Positions 11,887-24,699 of a DNA stretch of 64,000 nucleotides are shown in pieces. The notes below the pieces were generated by a model. The model was given only the letters and a program-made list of their open reading frames with translations. It did no database searches and was not told where the DNA came from. Origin of the DNA: Heterodera schachtii (taxonomy: Eukaryota; Nematoda; Chromadorea; Rhabditida; Heteroderidae); the NCBI GenBank assembly GCA_023374025.1, contig SIJG01000006.1, positions 1,255,814-1,319,813 of the forward strand. Direction: 5' to 3'. Numbering within the stretch: position 1 is the first letter of the stretch; each line of letters opens with the position of its first letter. Both the position numbers and the translations under genes were made by a program.

Positions 11887-12210
11887 GTTTTAATACCTAA
11901 AAATTCGTTGTTAATAAAAGAATTTTTTTTTGCCTATTTGAGGATTTTTATACCTATTTTGCGATTTTTTTATGCCTTTTTAGGTGCCTATTTCGCAATT
12001 TTTTGTCCCTAAAAAAGGAAGCCTTATTAATCACGAATATGACACGTCATTGATATTCTACAGCTTATTTTTATTTTAGTTTATGCGATTCAAAAAAAAA
12101 TACATTTGTACGTGTCATTTTTAAACAAATAATGAGTTAAAGAACAAGTCGGCAGAATAAACAATACAACGACCACAAATAAAATTATCGTTTATAGCCC
12201 AATTTCTTCT

Positions 12211-14600
12211 TTAGAAATTTTCCTCGGGTTTTGGGGAAGAAGTGCGCGGTTCCATCTTGATAATAAAAGAATATTACATGAAGAATTGAATGTAAACTAG
12301 CAAAAGCGAACTGACCATCTGTGCAAGAGGGTAAATGGCGGACAATTGACTGCACGAAAAGGATCGTTTACGAGTGGCGCGCTTCGTTTCGCCATCTTTG
12401 CGGGAAGGCGTCGGCGTCTGCTGCTTTCCTCCGATTGGGTTCAGTGCGCGAGGAGCAGTACGACCACACGAATTTGTGGTTACGAATACATTGCGTCGAG
12501 AAGCGGACGAAGTCGCGGGACGATTCGGCGTTGACGGTTTCAAAGGAGTCGAAAACTGCTGTAATTAGATGTTCAAAAACAATCAATGGATGTATGGTAA
12601 CGAAGAACCTTCTGAGCCTTTTGCACTTCTCGGTCTTGGTGATAACTTTGCATCACAGATTCGGCGTATTTGTCAGCTCGCAATCCCTCGACAATAATGT
12701 CGTTTAATTGGAAATTTTTGACGTAGTCGTTGCATAACTCACAAAGCTCGTTCAGCAATTTCGGGACTTTTTGTTCCACGATTTTTCTTTGCTAAAAGTT
12801 TCATTTGCTCATATAAATTATGAATCCGATTAACAAGAGGGACATACTCTCCCATTAGCAGAGGAAAAATAATTTTGGGTTTTTCAAGCCGCCGAACTCC
12901 ATCTCCGTTTCTTTTATCCTTATTTCCTCATTCTACACAAAAAGGACCTTCAGTTTTGTGTTCAGACTCCCAGCCCTGTTCTTGTAGAAAGACGCACGAC
13001 ACACACGCCGTTCGGTGTCCAATTTCTGCTTCCAACTGGCCATCCATTCGTTCAGTTTGTCAAATACGGGCTTCGCTCGCTCGTACATTTGCTGACGAAT
13101 TCGAACTTCCTCCTCCAATTTTTGCAGTTCCTTCTCGCTCAGATTTTCTGAAATATTACATATAAAATAAGATTAATCCCGCAAATAAGCGTTTTGAAAT
13201 TTCCAAGGATTTTAATGACTTTTATTTTGACAATTGTCACTTACTCAAATTTGGCTTTGCTGGAAACTCCATAGAAGGTTGGAAACATTTTGCGGATAAC
13301 TCGTCTAATTTAACGAGCAGCTCGTCATAGCGGAAGACGACCTGTTCAGCCCACAAGTCGTGATGGTCTTTCAGCTAAATTTGTAGGGGCATAAGCAAAC
13401 AGAGATCGTTAAACCCTTCGTTCGATCGCCCTTCTTTAAACTCACTCTTTCATTGAATTTTTCCATCTTCTTCAGAAAGTCAGACGATAACACGATGGAT
13501 TGGCTGTACAAGTCAACACGCAAAAAGTGGAGGTCGTCTTCATTGAAACTATTGATGGACGGGCGAATGGTCTCAAAGATTCTGAAACGAAATTTGAAAT
13601 TAATAAAATATGCCGTGGCACCGTTTGCTCTCCGCCTGGAGTTGAAGTGCCTTCTCGAGCCGTTTGTTGACAAAAGTCTGCAGCGCGTCCACCTCGCCTT
13701 TGAGTTTGTCCAACTCATCTTCGGACATAATCTGTAGCAAATCATTTTAGCGTTGTCTCCCCAATCGCTCTCTCACTCTGTCGTGCACTCCTTCGATTTG
13801 TCGCGCCGTTGTTCCCACCCTATCGCACAATGCTTTGTATTTTCCCGTCAGCCTCGCTTGGCTCCCCACAATTTCCTCCCTTTTCGCTTCCAATCGGTTT
13901 TTTTCCGAATCAAGGACTTTCAGCTAAAAAAATCAGTGAGAATGTTAGAAAAAATTTGAGGTACCAATGCGATCGATTTGGGCGGGAGAAGCGACTCGTC
14001 GAAGGAAGGCAACCCCAAAAAATCCCTCAGAATGGTCACTGCTTTTCGGCGGATTTCCAAGTCAGAAACAATATCACGGACCATCTAAAATTGCGAATAT
14101 AGGTAAACAAGGTCAATGAAGCTAAAATAAATATTTTAATAGCTCCATATAGTCGTTAAAATAGGGAGTGGGAAAAACCAGACTGAAACAACAGTTATGG
14201 ATTTGGGATTTAATGTCTTGAAACCAAATGTGGAATGGATTTGGTTTTGACCTAGATAAAGATTTTAATTATATTTACTTACTTTCTCTTCTGATTTTCT
14301 GATGTCCTGTAGGAGATTGGTCATAAATTCGCAGGCTTGTTCCACGCGGCATTCCCGGGTTGGCAAGTCCATGTGAACAGTGTCCCAGAGCTGGTTCAGA
14401 TAACCAAACTCATTTCGAACACTGATGATTACATTCTCAATGGATTTATCGAGACTGCTTTTGAAATGTGGGGAAAGATATTATAAAGATGTAATTTTTA
14501 GAATAGCAAACTTTTTTTGCGTGTTGGAAGAATTTGATTCGCTTGGACTAAGAAATATCGTTGACTGCGAATTAACACTTTTGTTTTTTGTAGGTGACAT
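12211..14600 (-). CDS. PRC1/Ase1/MAP65-family cytokinesis protein
   Basis: Members of this family bundle antiparallel microtubules at the spindle midzone. The gene starts at the ATG at 14598-14600 (MSPTKNKSVNSQSTIF...) and ends at the TAA complement at 12211-12213 (...SSPKPEENF). The N-terminal exon at about 14280-14460 contains YLNQLWDTVHMDLPTRECR, matching the LW..I.IP..QR signature. Then follow ILRDFLGLPSFDESLLPP, long heptad-like coiled-coil segments (13360-13940), and the spectrin-like part with FDKLNEWMASWKQKL and FYKNRAGSLNTKLK, matching the family's W...W..FL and FTNRGGNLLKEE region. The C-terminal tail at 12260-12545 is Ser/Thr/Pro/Arg-rich (TPNRPATSSASRR, QQTPTPSRKDGETKR), as expected for the regulated unstructured tail. 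It is divergent from the DDX54 gene with 240 bp between start codons. The orthologue in Caenorhabditis would be spd-1 or a paralogue; which one cannot be decided here. Confidence 0.82.
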
Positions 14601-14840
14601 ATGAGATGGATTTATTTGATATTTTGACAATGCTTAAATTAGAATTAATTAGAAAATAATAAAAAATGAATGAGAGCGAAAATATGGTCGAACATCAGAA
14701 TCAGTGTATTGAATTTAAAGCCGGATGGATTTTCAAAATTTAAAATAGTGCTAGTTAAAATCTTAAATTGTTGAATCTGTGGCGTTATTTTGTTTGAGCT
14801 AGACATTCATTTTTTGTTTTAAGGAAAAGTTATAAAATAT

Positions 14841-17800
14841 ATGGACACCGAACACGCAGAAGTTGATTTTGAAGATGAAGGCGATTACGAGCAATTAAAT
14901 GCCAATCAGAATAGAAAACAGAAAAAGGCCGGAGGATGGCAATCTATGGGTAAAATTCACTTTTGCCTATTTTGGCATTGGCCAATGACCCCCGCAAATT
15001 TGAAGGTCTCGACCATTCCGTCTTCAAGGGCATCCTTCGCAAGGGTTATCGACAGCCAACGCCCATTCAGCGCAAAGCCATCCCTCTGGTGTGCGACGGG
15101 CGTGACCTCGTGGCGATGTCGCGCACCGGCTCAGGCAAAACGGCTGCGTTTGTTGTGCCATTGCTGCAACGACTGAAACAACGCGATGCACGCGGCATTC
15201 GTGCGCTTCTCTTTTCGCCCACGCGCGAATTGGCTCTGCAAACATTCAAAATTGTCAAGGAGGTGAAAATTCAATTTAAAAGGGATCCGCTTTTCTTTGT
15301 TTAGCCCTCTATTATCGCTAATTAACCATATGTGATTTTATATTGCAGCTCGGCCGTTTCACCGGTCTTTACTGTGCCTGTCTTATCGGTGGCGACAGTA
15401 TGGACGAACAGTTCAATGCCCTTCACCAACACCCGGACATGTGAGCACCACAATTAATTAAATTGCATACAAAATTTAGAAATAACATAATTTTAAACTT
15501 TTGTTAGTCTCATCGCCACGCCCGGCCGTCTGCTCCATTTGGTGGTGGAAATGAATTTGAAACTTCAAACTGTTCAGTTTGTCGTGTTCGATGAAGCTGA
15601 TCGTCTCTTCGAGTTGGGTTTTGCGGACCAATTAAAGGCGAGCATTTCTTGCTCTGTGACATTTCTTAAAATCCTTTTAAATATTAGGAAATTCTGAAGC
15701 GAATCCCCGATTCCCGCCAGACCCTTCTTTTCTCCGCCACTCTTCCGAAGATGCTCGTCGATTTTGCAAAGGCCGGCCTTTCCGATCCCGAATTGGGTAT
15801 TTGATTTACAAATTCAACACATTTTCAATGCCATTTCTTGCAGTTCGTCTCGATGTCGAGTCAAAACTCAGTGACAAATTGTCCATGGCTTTCGCTTTGT
15901 GTCGTCAAGTTGAAAAGTTGCCCGTCTTATTAAATTTGTGTCGGGTGTTATGCAAACAGAAGAAGAAAACCATTGTTTTCTGTGCGACGATGAAACACGT
16001 GGAACACGTAAATTAGGGGCACTTCGTTTCCCACCCCACGAAAATTTATTTAAATTCAAACAATGTTAGAAACTTTTCAAAAAAAAATCGTCGGAATTTA
16101 TAAGAAACTAAAAACTTTCCTCGTGATTATGTAAAATTTATGATAAATATTAAATTTTACAAAAAATTTCTCCGAAAAATGGCTGAAAATTTTCAACAAA
16201 AAAAAAAAATTCAGGCGGGATGGGGGCGGGAATAGTCATAAACGATTGTTTAGGTGGTCGCTGTGTTCCAAGAAGCCAATTTGGACCCGGCCTATTTGTT
16301 CAGTCAGTTGGACCCGGTCGCTCGCAAGCAGAACATTGCCAGGTCGAAACACAAAACCAACTTCAAATTAGTCAACCGCTCAGGGTTTTGGTTTTCAGGT
16401 TTCGAAACGACGAATGCTTTCTATTGATTGTCACTGACATTGCTGCGCGTGGCGTCGACATTCCCTTGTTGGACTTTGCCGTCAATTTCCATTTCCCACC
16501 CAAACCAAAACTCTTTGTGCACAGAGTCGGTAAGGTTTTACCAGGCAAATAATTTTCATCAAAAAGGTAAACGGTCCATTAAGGCCGAGTTGCCCGCGCG
16601 GGAAAGACGGGCACTTCGGTTTCATTTGTGTCGCCCGATGAAATGCCATATTTGGTCGATTTGTTCCTTTTCCTCGGCCGTCCATTGCAATTTGTCCCCT
16701 CCGATAAGATTGGCGGTGACATTTTCACTTCTTGGAACAAAAACAGTAGGAAATGAATGACAAATCAAGAATTAAATCTATTGTTTCAGCTGATTCCGTG
16801 TTAATTGGGGCCTTTCCCGACACAATGGCACATTTGGAGACGGAATTTTTGCGTTCCATTGAGCAGAATTCCATTGAAATTGTACGATTCCCTTATCCAT
16901 TAATTTTGGTTTTGCACTTCGGCACTTTAAGATGGATTTGCAGCGTAAAGCCGAAAATGCAATGGCCAAATATCAGCGGACTCGGCAACAACCATCTGCT
17001 GAGTCTGTGCGTAGAGTGAAGGCCGAGTTCAGACACATTTCGCCGGGCCCACACCCATTTTTTGGGGACCCCGTTCTGTTTCCGGATTTGGCATTGGAAC
17101 AACGTACGGTTGACCCAACTGCCATTTCTGGCCAAACTGTTTTGGCACAATTGAAAAAATGGAGACCAAACCAGGCGAGGAGACAAATAACGTCGAAAAA
17201 AATATTTAACTGTTTGAAATTCAGGCAATTTTTGAACTTCGCAACACTTTGGGCGGTGCTGGCACTATGAAATCCAAAGAGTGCCAAACACTGACGTCAA
17301 AAGGGCTCAATCGGACGCAGCAACGGAAGGCGGAGGAGCGAGCCGAACACTTTGTGGACTATGTGCCGACAGATGCGAACACCGAAAGTGGCTTGGCACT
17401 GCGAGGGAACGAAGCGGACGGCGTTGGCGACGCATTTGCAAATGCCGCGAGGGAAGCGACGGTGGAAATGGGGGCGGACGACGAGAAGGGCATGTACATG
17501 GACAGCAAGCGGAAGATGTGGTGAGTGGACAGATGCCGAAGGATGGGAATGGCACATTTTCCTCAAATTCATAGGGATCGCAAAAGGAAAAAGTTTGTTT
17601 CTGCGGAAAAGGGACAGCCAAAGGTGAAAAAAATGCGAACCGAAGAGGGGACACTGCTGCCCGTCAGTTACAACTCAGGACGATACGAAAAATGGAAGAA
17701 GAACCAACGGTTGGATTCTCAACGGCACCAATCGGAGGAGCAAGAGGAAACGGAGGAGAGACAAAAGGGAAAGGGGGCGGGAAACAGACGACGAATGAAA

Positions 17801-18195
17801 GGCGGAGGAGGACAGCGTAAGAGAGGTGGTCAAGAGGGACCATGGCACAAAAAATGGAAAATTAAGGCTTTGACAAAAGGGGGGCAAATGTTGCCAGAGA
17901 CCGGCGCTTTATGTCCAACAAAAAAACGGCAAGCGATGGAAAGGCGACGACTTCGAACGGCGGTGGCAAAAACGAATTGCGGAACATTGACCAAATTGTG
18001 AAGGCCCGACGAAAGAAATCCGCGATTCAGTCGTACCAAAGCCATCGGAGAGAAGAGAACACGAAGAGAAGGGAAAGGGCGACGAACCAATGGGGGAAAA
18101 AGGGAAACAACGGAAGAAGAAATGACCGGCAGAGCGAACGGAGGGGAAAAGGGACAGCCGCGGGGAGAGGAGGAAAAAAGGGACGGAGAAGGTGA
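14841..18195 (+). CDS. DEAD-box RNA helicase, DDX54/Dbp10 type
   Basis: Nucleolar ATP-dependent RNA helicase family linked to large ribosomal subunit assembly. Thirteen or more exons, beginning 14841-14949, 15006-15262, 15348-15440, 15509-15637 and 15688-15796. GGWQSMG joins [10 protein letters not shown] across the first intron, matching the family's GGFQSMGL...FKGI. Motifs in order: [11 protein letters not shown] (Q motif), SRTGSGKT (I), PTRELALQ (Ia), ATPGRLLHL (Ib), [12 protein letters not shown] (II), FSATLPKML (III), [13 protein letters not shown] (IV), [12 protein letters not shown] (V) and [14 protein letters not shown] (VI, split by an intron at 16530-16583). The last residues, [17 protein letters not shown] plus a basic tail, fit the family C terminus. 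Two introns use GC donors. In the C-terminal exon the frame must shift near the G run at 17879-17884 to reach the basic tail, so either a homopolymer length error or an unseen splice occurs there. Confidence 0.9.
15638..15687 (+). other. GC-AG intron in DDX54 gene
   Basis: The exon ends TTAAAG, the intron begins GCGAGC and ends ATTAG. Removal joins QLK to [12 protein letters not shown] in frame, as in the family. The 50-nt length is normal for this window. Confidence 0.8.
17175..17224 (+). other. GC-AG intron in DDX54 gene
   Basis: The exon ends AACCAG, the intron begins GCGAGG and ends TTCAG. Splicing joins WRPNQ to [10 protein letters not shown] in frame; reading through meets a stop. Confidence 0.8.
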
Positions 18196-18199
18196 AACG

Positions 18200-21100
18200 G
18201 AATTCGATTCTCACATTGTTGTTATTTGTTACTTTTGTTCAAAGTAAAGTTCGCGTGTTATTAATTAGCCTATTAATTACATGCTATTAGGCTTTTGATT
18301 TGCATGCCTCGCCCATCGTTAGAGTTTGGCGCATGTGTTAACTTTTTCTGCAGGTGTGCTGCAAGTGATTGGTTCGTTCGTTTGGTTGTTGTCCCATCGC
18401 CGCCACGCCTCAGCCATCAATTCATGCGCTGATGTCCGAGCATTGTTGTCGCGCATTTCCTTTCCCCCCCCCCCCACCTCTTCTGTTAGCCATTAATTGC
18501 CCATTCGTTTTGCCCGCGGGTGTCCGTCCGTCGGTCCATCGCAAAAGCGTCGCTTTGGTTTTGTATTATTAGCATTTATTCGCTGTGGACGGCCAAAGCC
18601 CAGCGGAGCCGGCTCATTGCACAGGTGTTGGCTGTGTGCATTTGTTGTTGTGCTGTGTTGTCGGTTGTGTTTTGGTCGAACGGCGGCGGACAGACGAAAA
18701 AGGCGGCGAATTTATCACAGAGAAAAAACGAAACAATTAGCCAAAAAACGAGAGAATTATGCTAATTAATGACTAATGGACGATGGATAATGAGAGGAGA
18801 ATAATTTATAAAGTGAGTGAATAATTTGAGAATAAATTTAATAGAAAAAGCTGATTTTGATTTGTATTTGGGTTCCTCGAGAGTTTTTTGCCGGCTTTTT
18901 TGAAGGCATTCGTCGGAATTCGCTGTGCCGTCGTTTGTCTTCCCTTTGCTTTTATTTTGTCTCCTTTTTCTCGTCACAATTTCCCCCCCCCCTATTTTAT
19001 TATATCATTTATTGTCTTTCCCTTGGCTTTCCCGAATGGGTGGGATAAATCGCTTCTGTTTCTTCTGCTGACTGATCTCCGCTCCCCCACCCCACAAACG
19101 AGTTGCAAGCGTCCCCCTGCCCGTAAACATGCTTTATCCCCCCCCCCCCTCCCCCGCTTTATCCCCCCTTTCCCCCCTCGGCAAGTGTTGCTCAATCGCC
19201 ATGCCACCGGCTTCTTACAGCTTCCTTCCTTCCCCCTTTCTTCATGTTTTGTCCGATTGCGCAAAAGCTGCAGAGAAAGGCTGCTTGCTGATAATGGATG
19301 TTGTTGGGCTCCCCCCGGGGGTGGACACTTTATCCCCTCCCCCCCCCCCCCCCCCTCCCTCCTCCCCCGCGCGTCGCACTTTTTTCTTATCATGTTGTTT
19401 TTGTTGTTGCAGCAATGCGCGAAATTGGGGCAACGGAAGGGAAAGATGATGATGATAATGATTGGGACTGGGTGGAGGGAGCAGCGGGGGAGGGGGGGGG
19501 GGGGAGGGGGGGACCTGAATATGAATGAATACATACGAATGAATGTGTACGATGTGTGGTGGAGGGGGGTGGCGTAGGGGAGGATGGAATTGTGTCCGAA
19601 TTCCTACCGAATACAAATCGCGGCGCGGCCCACAAAAGCAACTCCGATCACTCTCCGATCACTTTGCTCCCCCTTTCCCCTGGGGGGTATTTTTCCCTGC
19701 ACATCCGTTTTTGCTGTGTGGTGCCCAGTAGAGCCCACCACCGTCCGCCACAGAAGACACTTGGCAATCCAAGAAGAAGAAGTGAGGAATGTGCGGATGG
19801 ATGAAGCTGATCAACAGGTTTGGACTCATTGGGAGTAAAGAACAATTAATGAAGAATGGACTGTTTTTATTATTATTATATATTATTAATATTATTATTA
19901 CAATCATTAGGCAATAGGACAAAGGGATAAAGCAGTGAATTTGGGCATGATTTGAATGATACTAATGCTAATGATGGATTAATGACGATAAGCAGAAGAA
20001 GGGGGTACGGGGTACGGATATGCTTAATCCATTCATTCCTTTATTCATTTTGCTGGCCCATCTCATAAATGGGGGAAAATGGGCGAGAGCCATCAGATGG
20101 CTTCATCCGCTGATCATTTTCTCTTTGAAAGGCTTTCTTGTATATAATTTGTTGCTTCGTTTTCGCGCTTAATTCTTCTTCACTCAATGCCCAACCAATT
20201 TTTGGTATTTGAATTGAAAGTTTTCAAATTTGCTCTCTTTTTTCCCCATTTTTGTCATAAATTTTCGCAAATCCCAACGAGACGCCTCGCCTTCGTCGTT
20301 TCTCGATGGTGCGTGGAGGTGCTAGACCCAAAATCCAATTCCCTATTCCCCGTTGACCCATCAGTGACCTTGGCGAGCGCGGGGGAAGGCGGTGGGCATT
20401 TTATGAAAGTAAAATCACTGCGAAGACAAAAAATGGATCATCCGTCCGCGCTTTAGCCTTCAACAGCAAAAAAGGCGGGAAGGAATTTGTAAACAATGCC
20501 AACATTTGGTGGCAGCGACCAAATAGTTTTTTTTTCAAAAAACTTGAATTTCCCTCAATAAATTTGAAATTTCGCCACCTTTTGACCTTCGCTCTGCCGG
20601 GTGGTCCCTTCACTTCCCGGCACGCGGCGGGTAATTAATTTTATGAAAGGCCAACAAAAAAAGTTTCGATGGAATCGGCCCACTAACCCAATTCCTCTCC
20701 CGCCCGTTTTGGTTGGTGCGTCAAAGTACCGGGGGGGGGGGGGGGGGAGGGGTGGAGGGCTTCGGATCGGATGGACTTGCGTCGGGAGGGCTAAAGGGGT
20801 AAACAGCTCTTCCCTGGCTGCTGCTCACCTCCCGCAGCTTCCCCCGATTCATCCTTGAGCCCATTCCCGAAATTGGAGTTGGGTGGTGGCGGAGGGGGGC
20901 GAAAGAGTGACAGAATAATACAAGCAAAAGGCAAGGAGGGGGTGACCTTCTCGAAGCTGTTGCTGCTGCTTGGTGATCAACAAAACGCTTTGGTGGGATT
21001 TGCCGTCCCGCGGCTGGCACTGGCGGCGAAAGACCCACGCCCCCGCGAAGGCATTGCCTACGGCGATTTTTCACATTCTCAAGCAAAGGAATGGGAAGCT

Positions 21101-23700
21101 AACGCGGTAATGAGCGAGTTGAGCAAAAGCAAGGTATGCGTGCAAAGGGCGCGAGAATGCATCCGTCGACGGATTCTTCGGGAATGGGCGGGAGAGGGGG
21201 GGGCAGGGGTGACTCGAATTTCCACACCCACCCCCCCCCCCCCGCCTCCGTCAATTCATTCCTCCACCCCCCCCCCCCGTTCATTTTCCGGAAGGGCAGC
21301 GAATGACTCATCCATTCTTCGCCCATTCCTTTCCTTCATTCACTTCCTCCGGGATTTGTTATTTTGATAACATTCGCAGTTCCCCCCCCCCCCCCTTCTG
21401 TGGTGTTTACGCGCTTTAATTCAATTAAAGCCGCCGACCTTCCGGAAAAGCCGTCCGATTGAGTGGATCAAGGGCATTTGAGGCAGGGGCAAATAAAAGC
21501 GAGCAGTCCAAACTCGTTCCACCCATTGGCACGCGACGATGTTCAATTCCCTTTTGAATAAAACGAGATCATTTCCGAAAAATATTAAAAAATTGTCAAT
21601 TGTCAAACACCTTTGTATTTGCCATAATTATTAGCAATTAAAAATAACTTTGGAGGGGAACGATGGAATGAAAACGAAAATTGTTTCCTTCCCCAACACC
21701 CAAAACAATGGCACTTTTAGTTGCCCATTCATTCATTCATTCATTTCTCTTCATTTACCGACCGCTACTTTTGTCCACTTTGCTTTGCTTTGCTTTGTAC
21801 CTGTCAAATGATTTGGGGGATGGGTCGGATAATCTGTTGAGAGAATGGAAAAGCACCGACCGACGACGGATTGTGACAGCCACCGGCCGCTACATCAAAT
21901 TCCAAGGCCAAATGTGCGAGTTGTCCGCAACAGCGGTGCTTTTAAGGCAGCGCATGCGCACTTTCGGACACTCTTTCCCCCCGTCTTTTTCGCCCCTTTG
22001 CCGCCCTTTCGCCCCCCTCAAAAATTCCCCCGGCGCGGCCTCCCCAAAAAATCACTCACCGCAATAAAAAAAAACCTTCAATTTTCTTTCTCCAGCCAAA
22101 TTTTCCCTGCGCCCCTTCTGACCGCCGTCCGACGACGACAAAGTCCGAGCAAAATCCATCATCATAAAATTAAACGAAAATGAAAGAAAATGGCTCAAAT
22201 GAGTCCAATCGGCGCGAAACTCTGTCACTTTTTCTGAAAGGGACGTCCTTCGAAAAGGCATCATTTGACGCAAAACCCAAAAATATTTTTAAATTATTCC
22301 GTTCGTTTTTGACGATTACTTAAACCATTAAAATGCCTTTTATTGCGTTTCCCAAAATTCGTCCGCGCGCGCTTCAGCTGCTGGGCAGTGGGCAGTTCGG
22401 TTGATGGCTCATCGGCAAATTTTTTCTTGTGGGCGTGCTTTTGGGCGGCAGTCGTTTATAAGCATCGGGCGAAAGCGATTGGGGGACATTCGACGGGGGG
22501 GGGGACAAATCTCTCCCCTCCCTTTCCCTCCCCTCCCTTTCCTTGGTCGCCCACCTTCGAGTATCCTTTTCCCCCTTGTGACTGTCGTCGCCACTTCATT
22601 CGGGAGGGGGGACAAGCCAAATACGGACGACGTATTGTGACGAAGATGAAGCGGATGACGGACAGACATTTGGGCGGATGGTAAGGGATAGGTTCTTCAA
22701 ACTCTCCCCCCCCCCCCCGCGCCCCTTCCCGTTGTGGCGGCAGCTAACCGGAAAATAGGAAGTGGGAGCGGGGGAATGAGAAGGTGATCGGCAGCCGATC
22801 GGACAAGCGAGGGGGGGGCAAAGGTTGTGAAGCTAATCGACACTGCCATTATGCGATCGACAAAAAAAAGCCGAAGGCGGGGCGTTTGTCCGATGCCGCA
22901 GGTGCGGCGCCTCCCCCCAACAGAAAATAATGATCAGCCAAACGCCCCCCCCCCACCGCACTTTTCCCGGATCTTTCGTCTCAACCAAAACTCCGAATGC
23001 CTTTCCCCCTTTTGGTCTCACTAAATAATCCGCCAAATCAAAACAATTTCTCCTTAATTTACAGCCCATATTTGACAAATAATTTGACAAATTCCATTTG
23101 CCATTAATTAGTGTCCATATTTTCGCTTCAGTGTTTTTGAATGGGTACGATTGAATAATAAAGCGAAAATAATGTTTTAATTTCCTTTTGCTCGGTGAAC
23201 ACCGAAAACTCCGGCGAGGAGTGAATTTTTCCTCAATTTTTCTGCCCATTTTCTGTTGCGTCGCGTGGGCAGGTGGGGGGGGGGGGGGAGGGGGGAATGG
23301 GCGCTGGGGGGGGGGGGGGGGACAATGCCTTCGCTCGCTTTCCCACCGTTTGTTCGCGCATTGTTCTCGCCCATCAGACGCCGCCGCCGTTATTTTATTT
23401 ATTGTTTTTCGCCCCTTTTCGTCTTATAATTTTTTTTCTCGTAACAACAATAATCACTCACTCGCCTCCAATAATCATTCATTCGTTCACAAAACCATCA
23501 GCAAATGTTCGTCAATTTCAGGACATTTTCCCATTTTTCGCCCTCCTCAGCCATTCGTTTCGTCGTTCGCCCAAAAGTGACGACAAAAAGCAGCGAAATT
23601 ACGACGAATTATTGCGTGAAGAAAGCTAACTAATCACAGCTTCACTTAACCATTCCAATCGGCACCGATCGGACAAAATTTGAAACGCAAAAAGCGGACA
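18200..23700. other. Low-complexity intergenic DNA, poly-G/poly-C rich
   Basis: A 5.5-kb stretch with many runs of nine or more G or C, for example near 18470, 19139, 19337, 19488, 20731, 21231, 21270, 21381, 22708, 22953, 23275 and 23310. Open frames here are Pro- or Gly-rich artefacts of these runs. One frame at 18520-18765 has hydrophobic segments, but no splice or family evidence supports it. No gene is called. Confidence 0.6.
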
Positions 23701-23729
23701 TATCGCCAAACACCAACAACAACAAAGCA

Positions 23730-24698
23730 ATGGTTGTCTCTGGCCCACCACAGTCACCCCGGACTGGCCTTGCCCTCACCGATTTACAGCAGGTGGGCAG
23801 AACTTGGAGTAAAGCCAAATGAATGGCCCTTTCTCTCCACGTGCTCTCTCTGCCGGATATTTTTTATTTACCCGAATAGGGCACGAAAGTGCCAGTTTTT
23901 CCGTTTTAATTCCTTAATTCTCCCCCTTTTTTTCTTCCATTGGCTTGGCACATTAAAATGAGACTCTAAACTTCCCTTTATCCCCCCCCCCAATTCTCTG
24001 TTTCATTTCCTCTTTCTCCACTCAGTCTGCTTCGTCCTCCTCCTCTGATTCGTCCAATTCCGGCAACGGCTCCTCCAACGGCGGCTCTTGCAGCGGTTCC
24101 ATCGGCGGTGGAGTGATCAGTGGGCTGGCAATTGCTGGTCATGGCGGATCATCAAATTGGTGCGTACAATTTCCATTTGGTTATTTTCAACGGCATAATT
24201 TTATGTATTAGAAAAAATATTTTCCAAAAGGTGAAATGCCAAACAAAGTTTGGCCCCATTTGAATGCCTTTTTCCCTGCAGGTCCACGCGCGGCGTCGGT
24301 GGCATCGGTGCCGGTCTCTCCTGCTCATCGGTGGGCGGTGGCGGCCTTTTCGGCGGCAGCGTTGGCGTGAAAATGGGCGGAGGATTGGACGGATTGCACT
24401 CGGGCGGACCCTCGTCATTAGGACAGGTGTTTTTTTGATTAAAACAAAAACTAAATAATTGATTCATTTAATATTTTTTAATTTTATTAATGCCAATATT
24501 TGCTTTGTGAGAATTAAATTTAATTAATTATTTACCCTCATTTAATTAATTACCCTCCTTCGCTTTATTAGGTAATTCTTTTAATTATTCCCTTAGGGCC
24601 CTTTCGGCGGCTTTCCTTCCTCCAGCGGCAACTCCGGCGGCGGTCTCTTTAACAACTGCGGATGTTCTTCATCCGATTACGGCCTTTTCAAGAAGTGA
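23730..24698 (+). CDS. Gly/Ser-rich small protein, unrecognised
   Basis: Four exons with consistent phases: 23730-23792 (63 nt), 24026-24159, 24282-24426 and 24597-24698, all with GT-AG introns, giving about 147 residues. The product begins MVVSGPPQSPRTGLALTD and is then dominated by Ser and Gly ([36 protein letters not shown]), ending NCGCSSSDYGLFKK. Five cysteines lie in the C-terminal two thirds. No signal peptide or membrane span is seen at the chosen start, and an upstream exon cannot be excluded. No family is recognised. Low-complexity proteins of this kind may be structural or secreted, but nothing here shows that. The coherent reading frame across three introns is the main support. 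Confidence 0.55.
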
Positions 24699-24699
24699 G

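Larger units (their letters stand above)
8991..12039. mobile_element. Outer foldback element hosting nested insertions
   Basis: The left end (TCGTGATTGTTAATCCTAGG followed by GTTTCCTTTTTTAGG) is inverted at the right end (CCTAAAAAAGGAAGCC followed by TTATTAATCACGA). Both subterminal regions are rich in GCCTATTT-type repeats. Inside are a foldback at 9267-9685, a hAT-like element at 9746-10716 and a double foldback at 10725-11886. No transposase was found. The match between the outer ends is imperfect, so the outer boundary is less certain than the inner ones. Confidence 0.5.

Noticed and set aside
19000..19640. Long overlapping Pro-rich and Gly-rich open frames on both strands
   Set aside because: They arise from poly-C/poly-G and (GAT)n-like stretches; no splice pattern or family similarity supports them.
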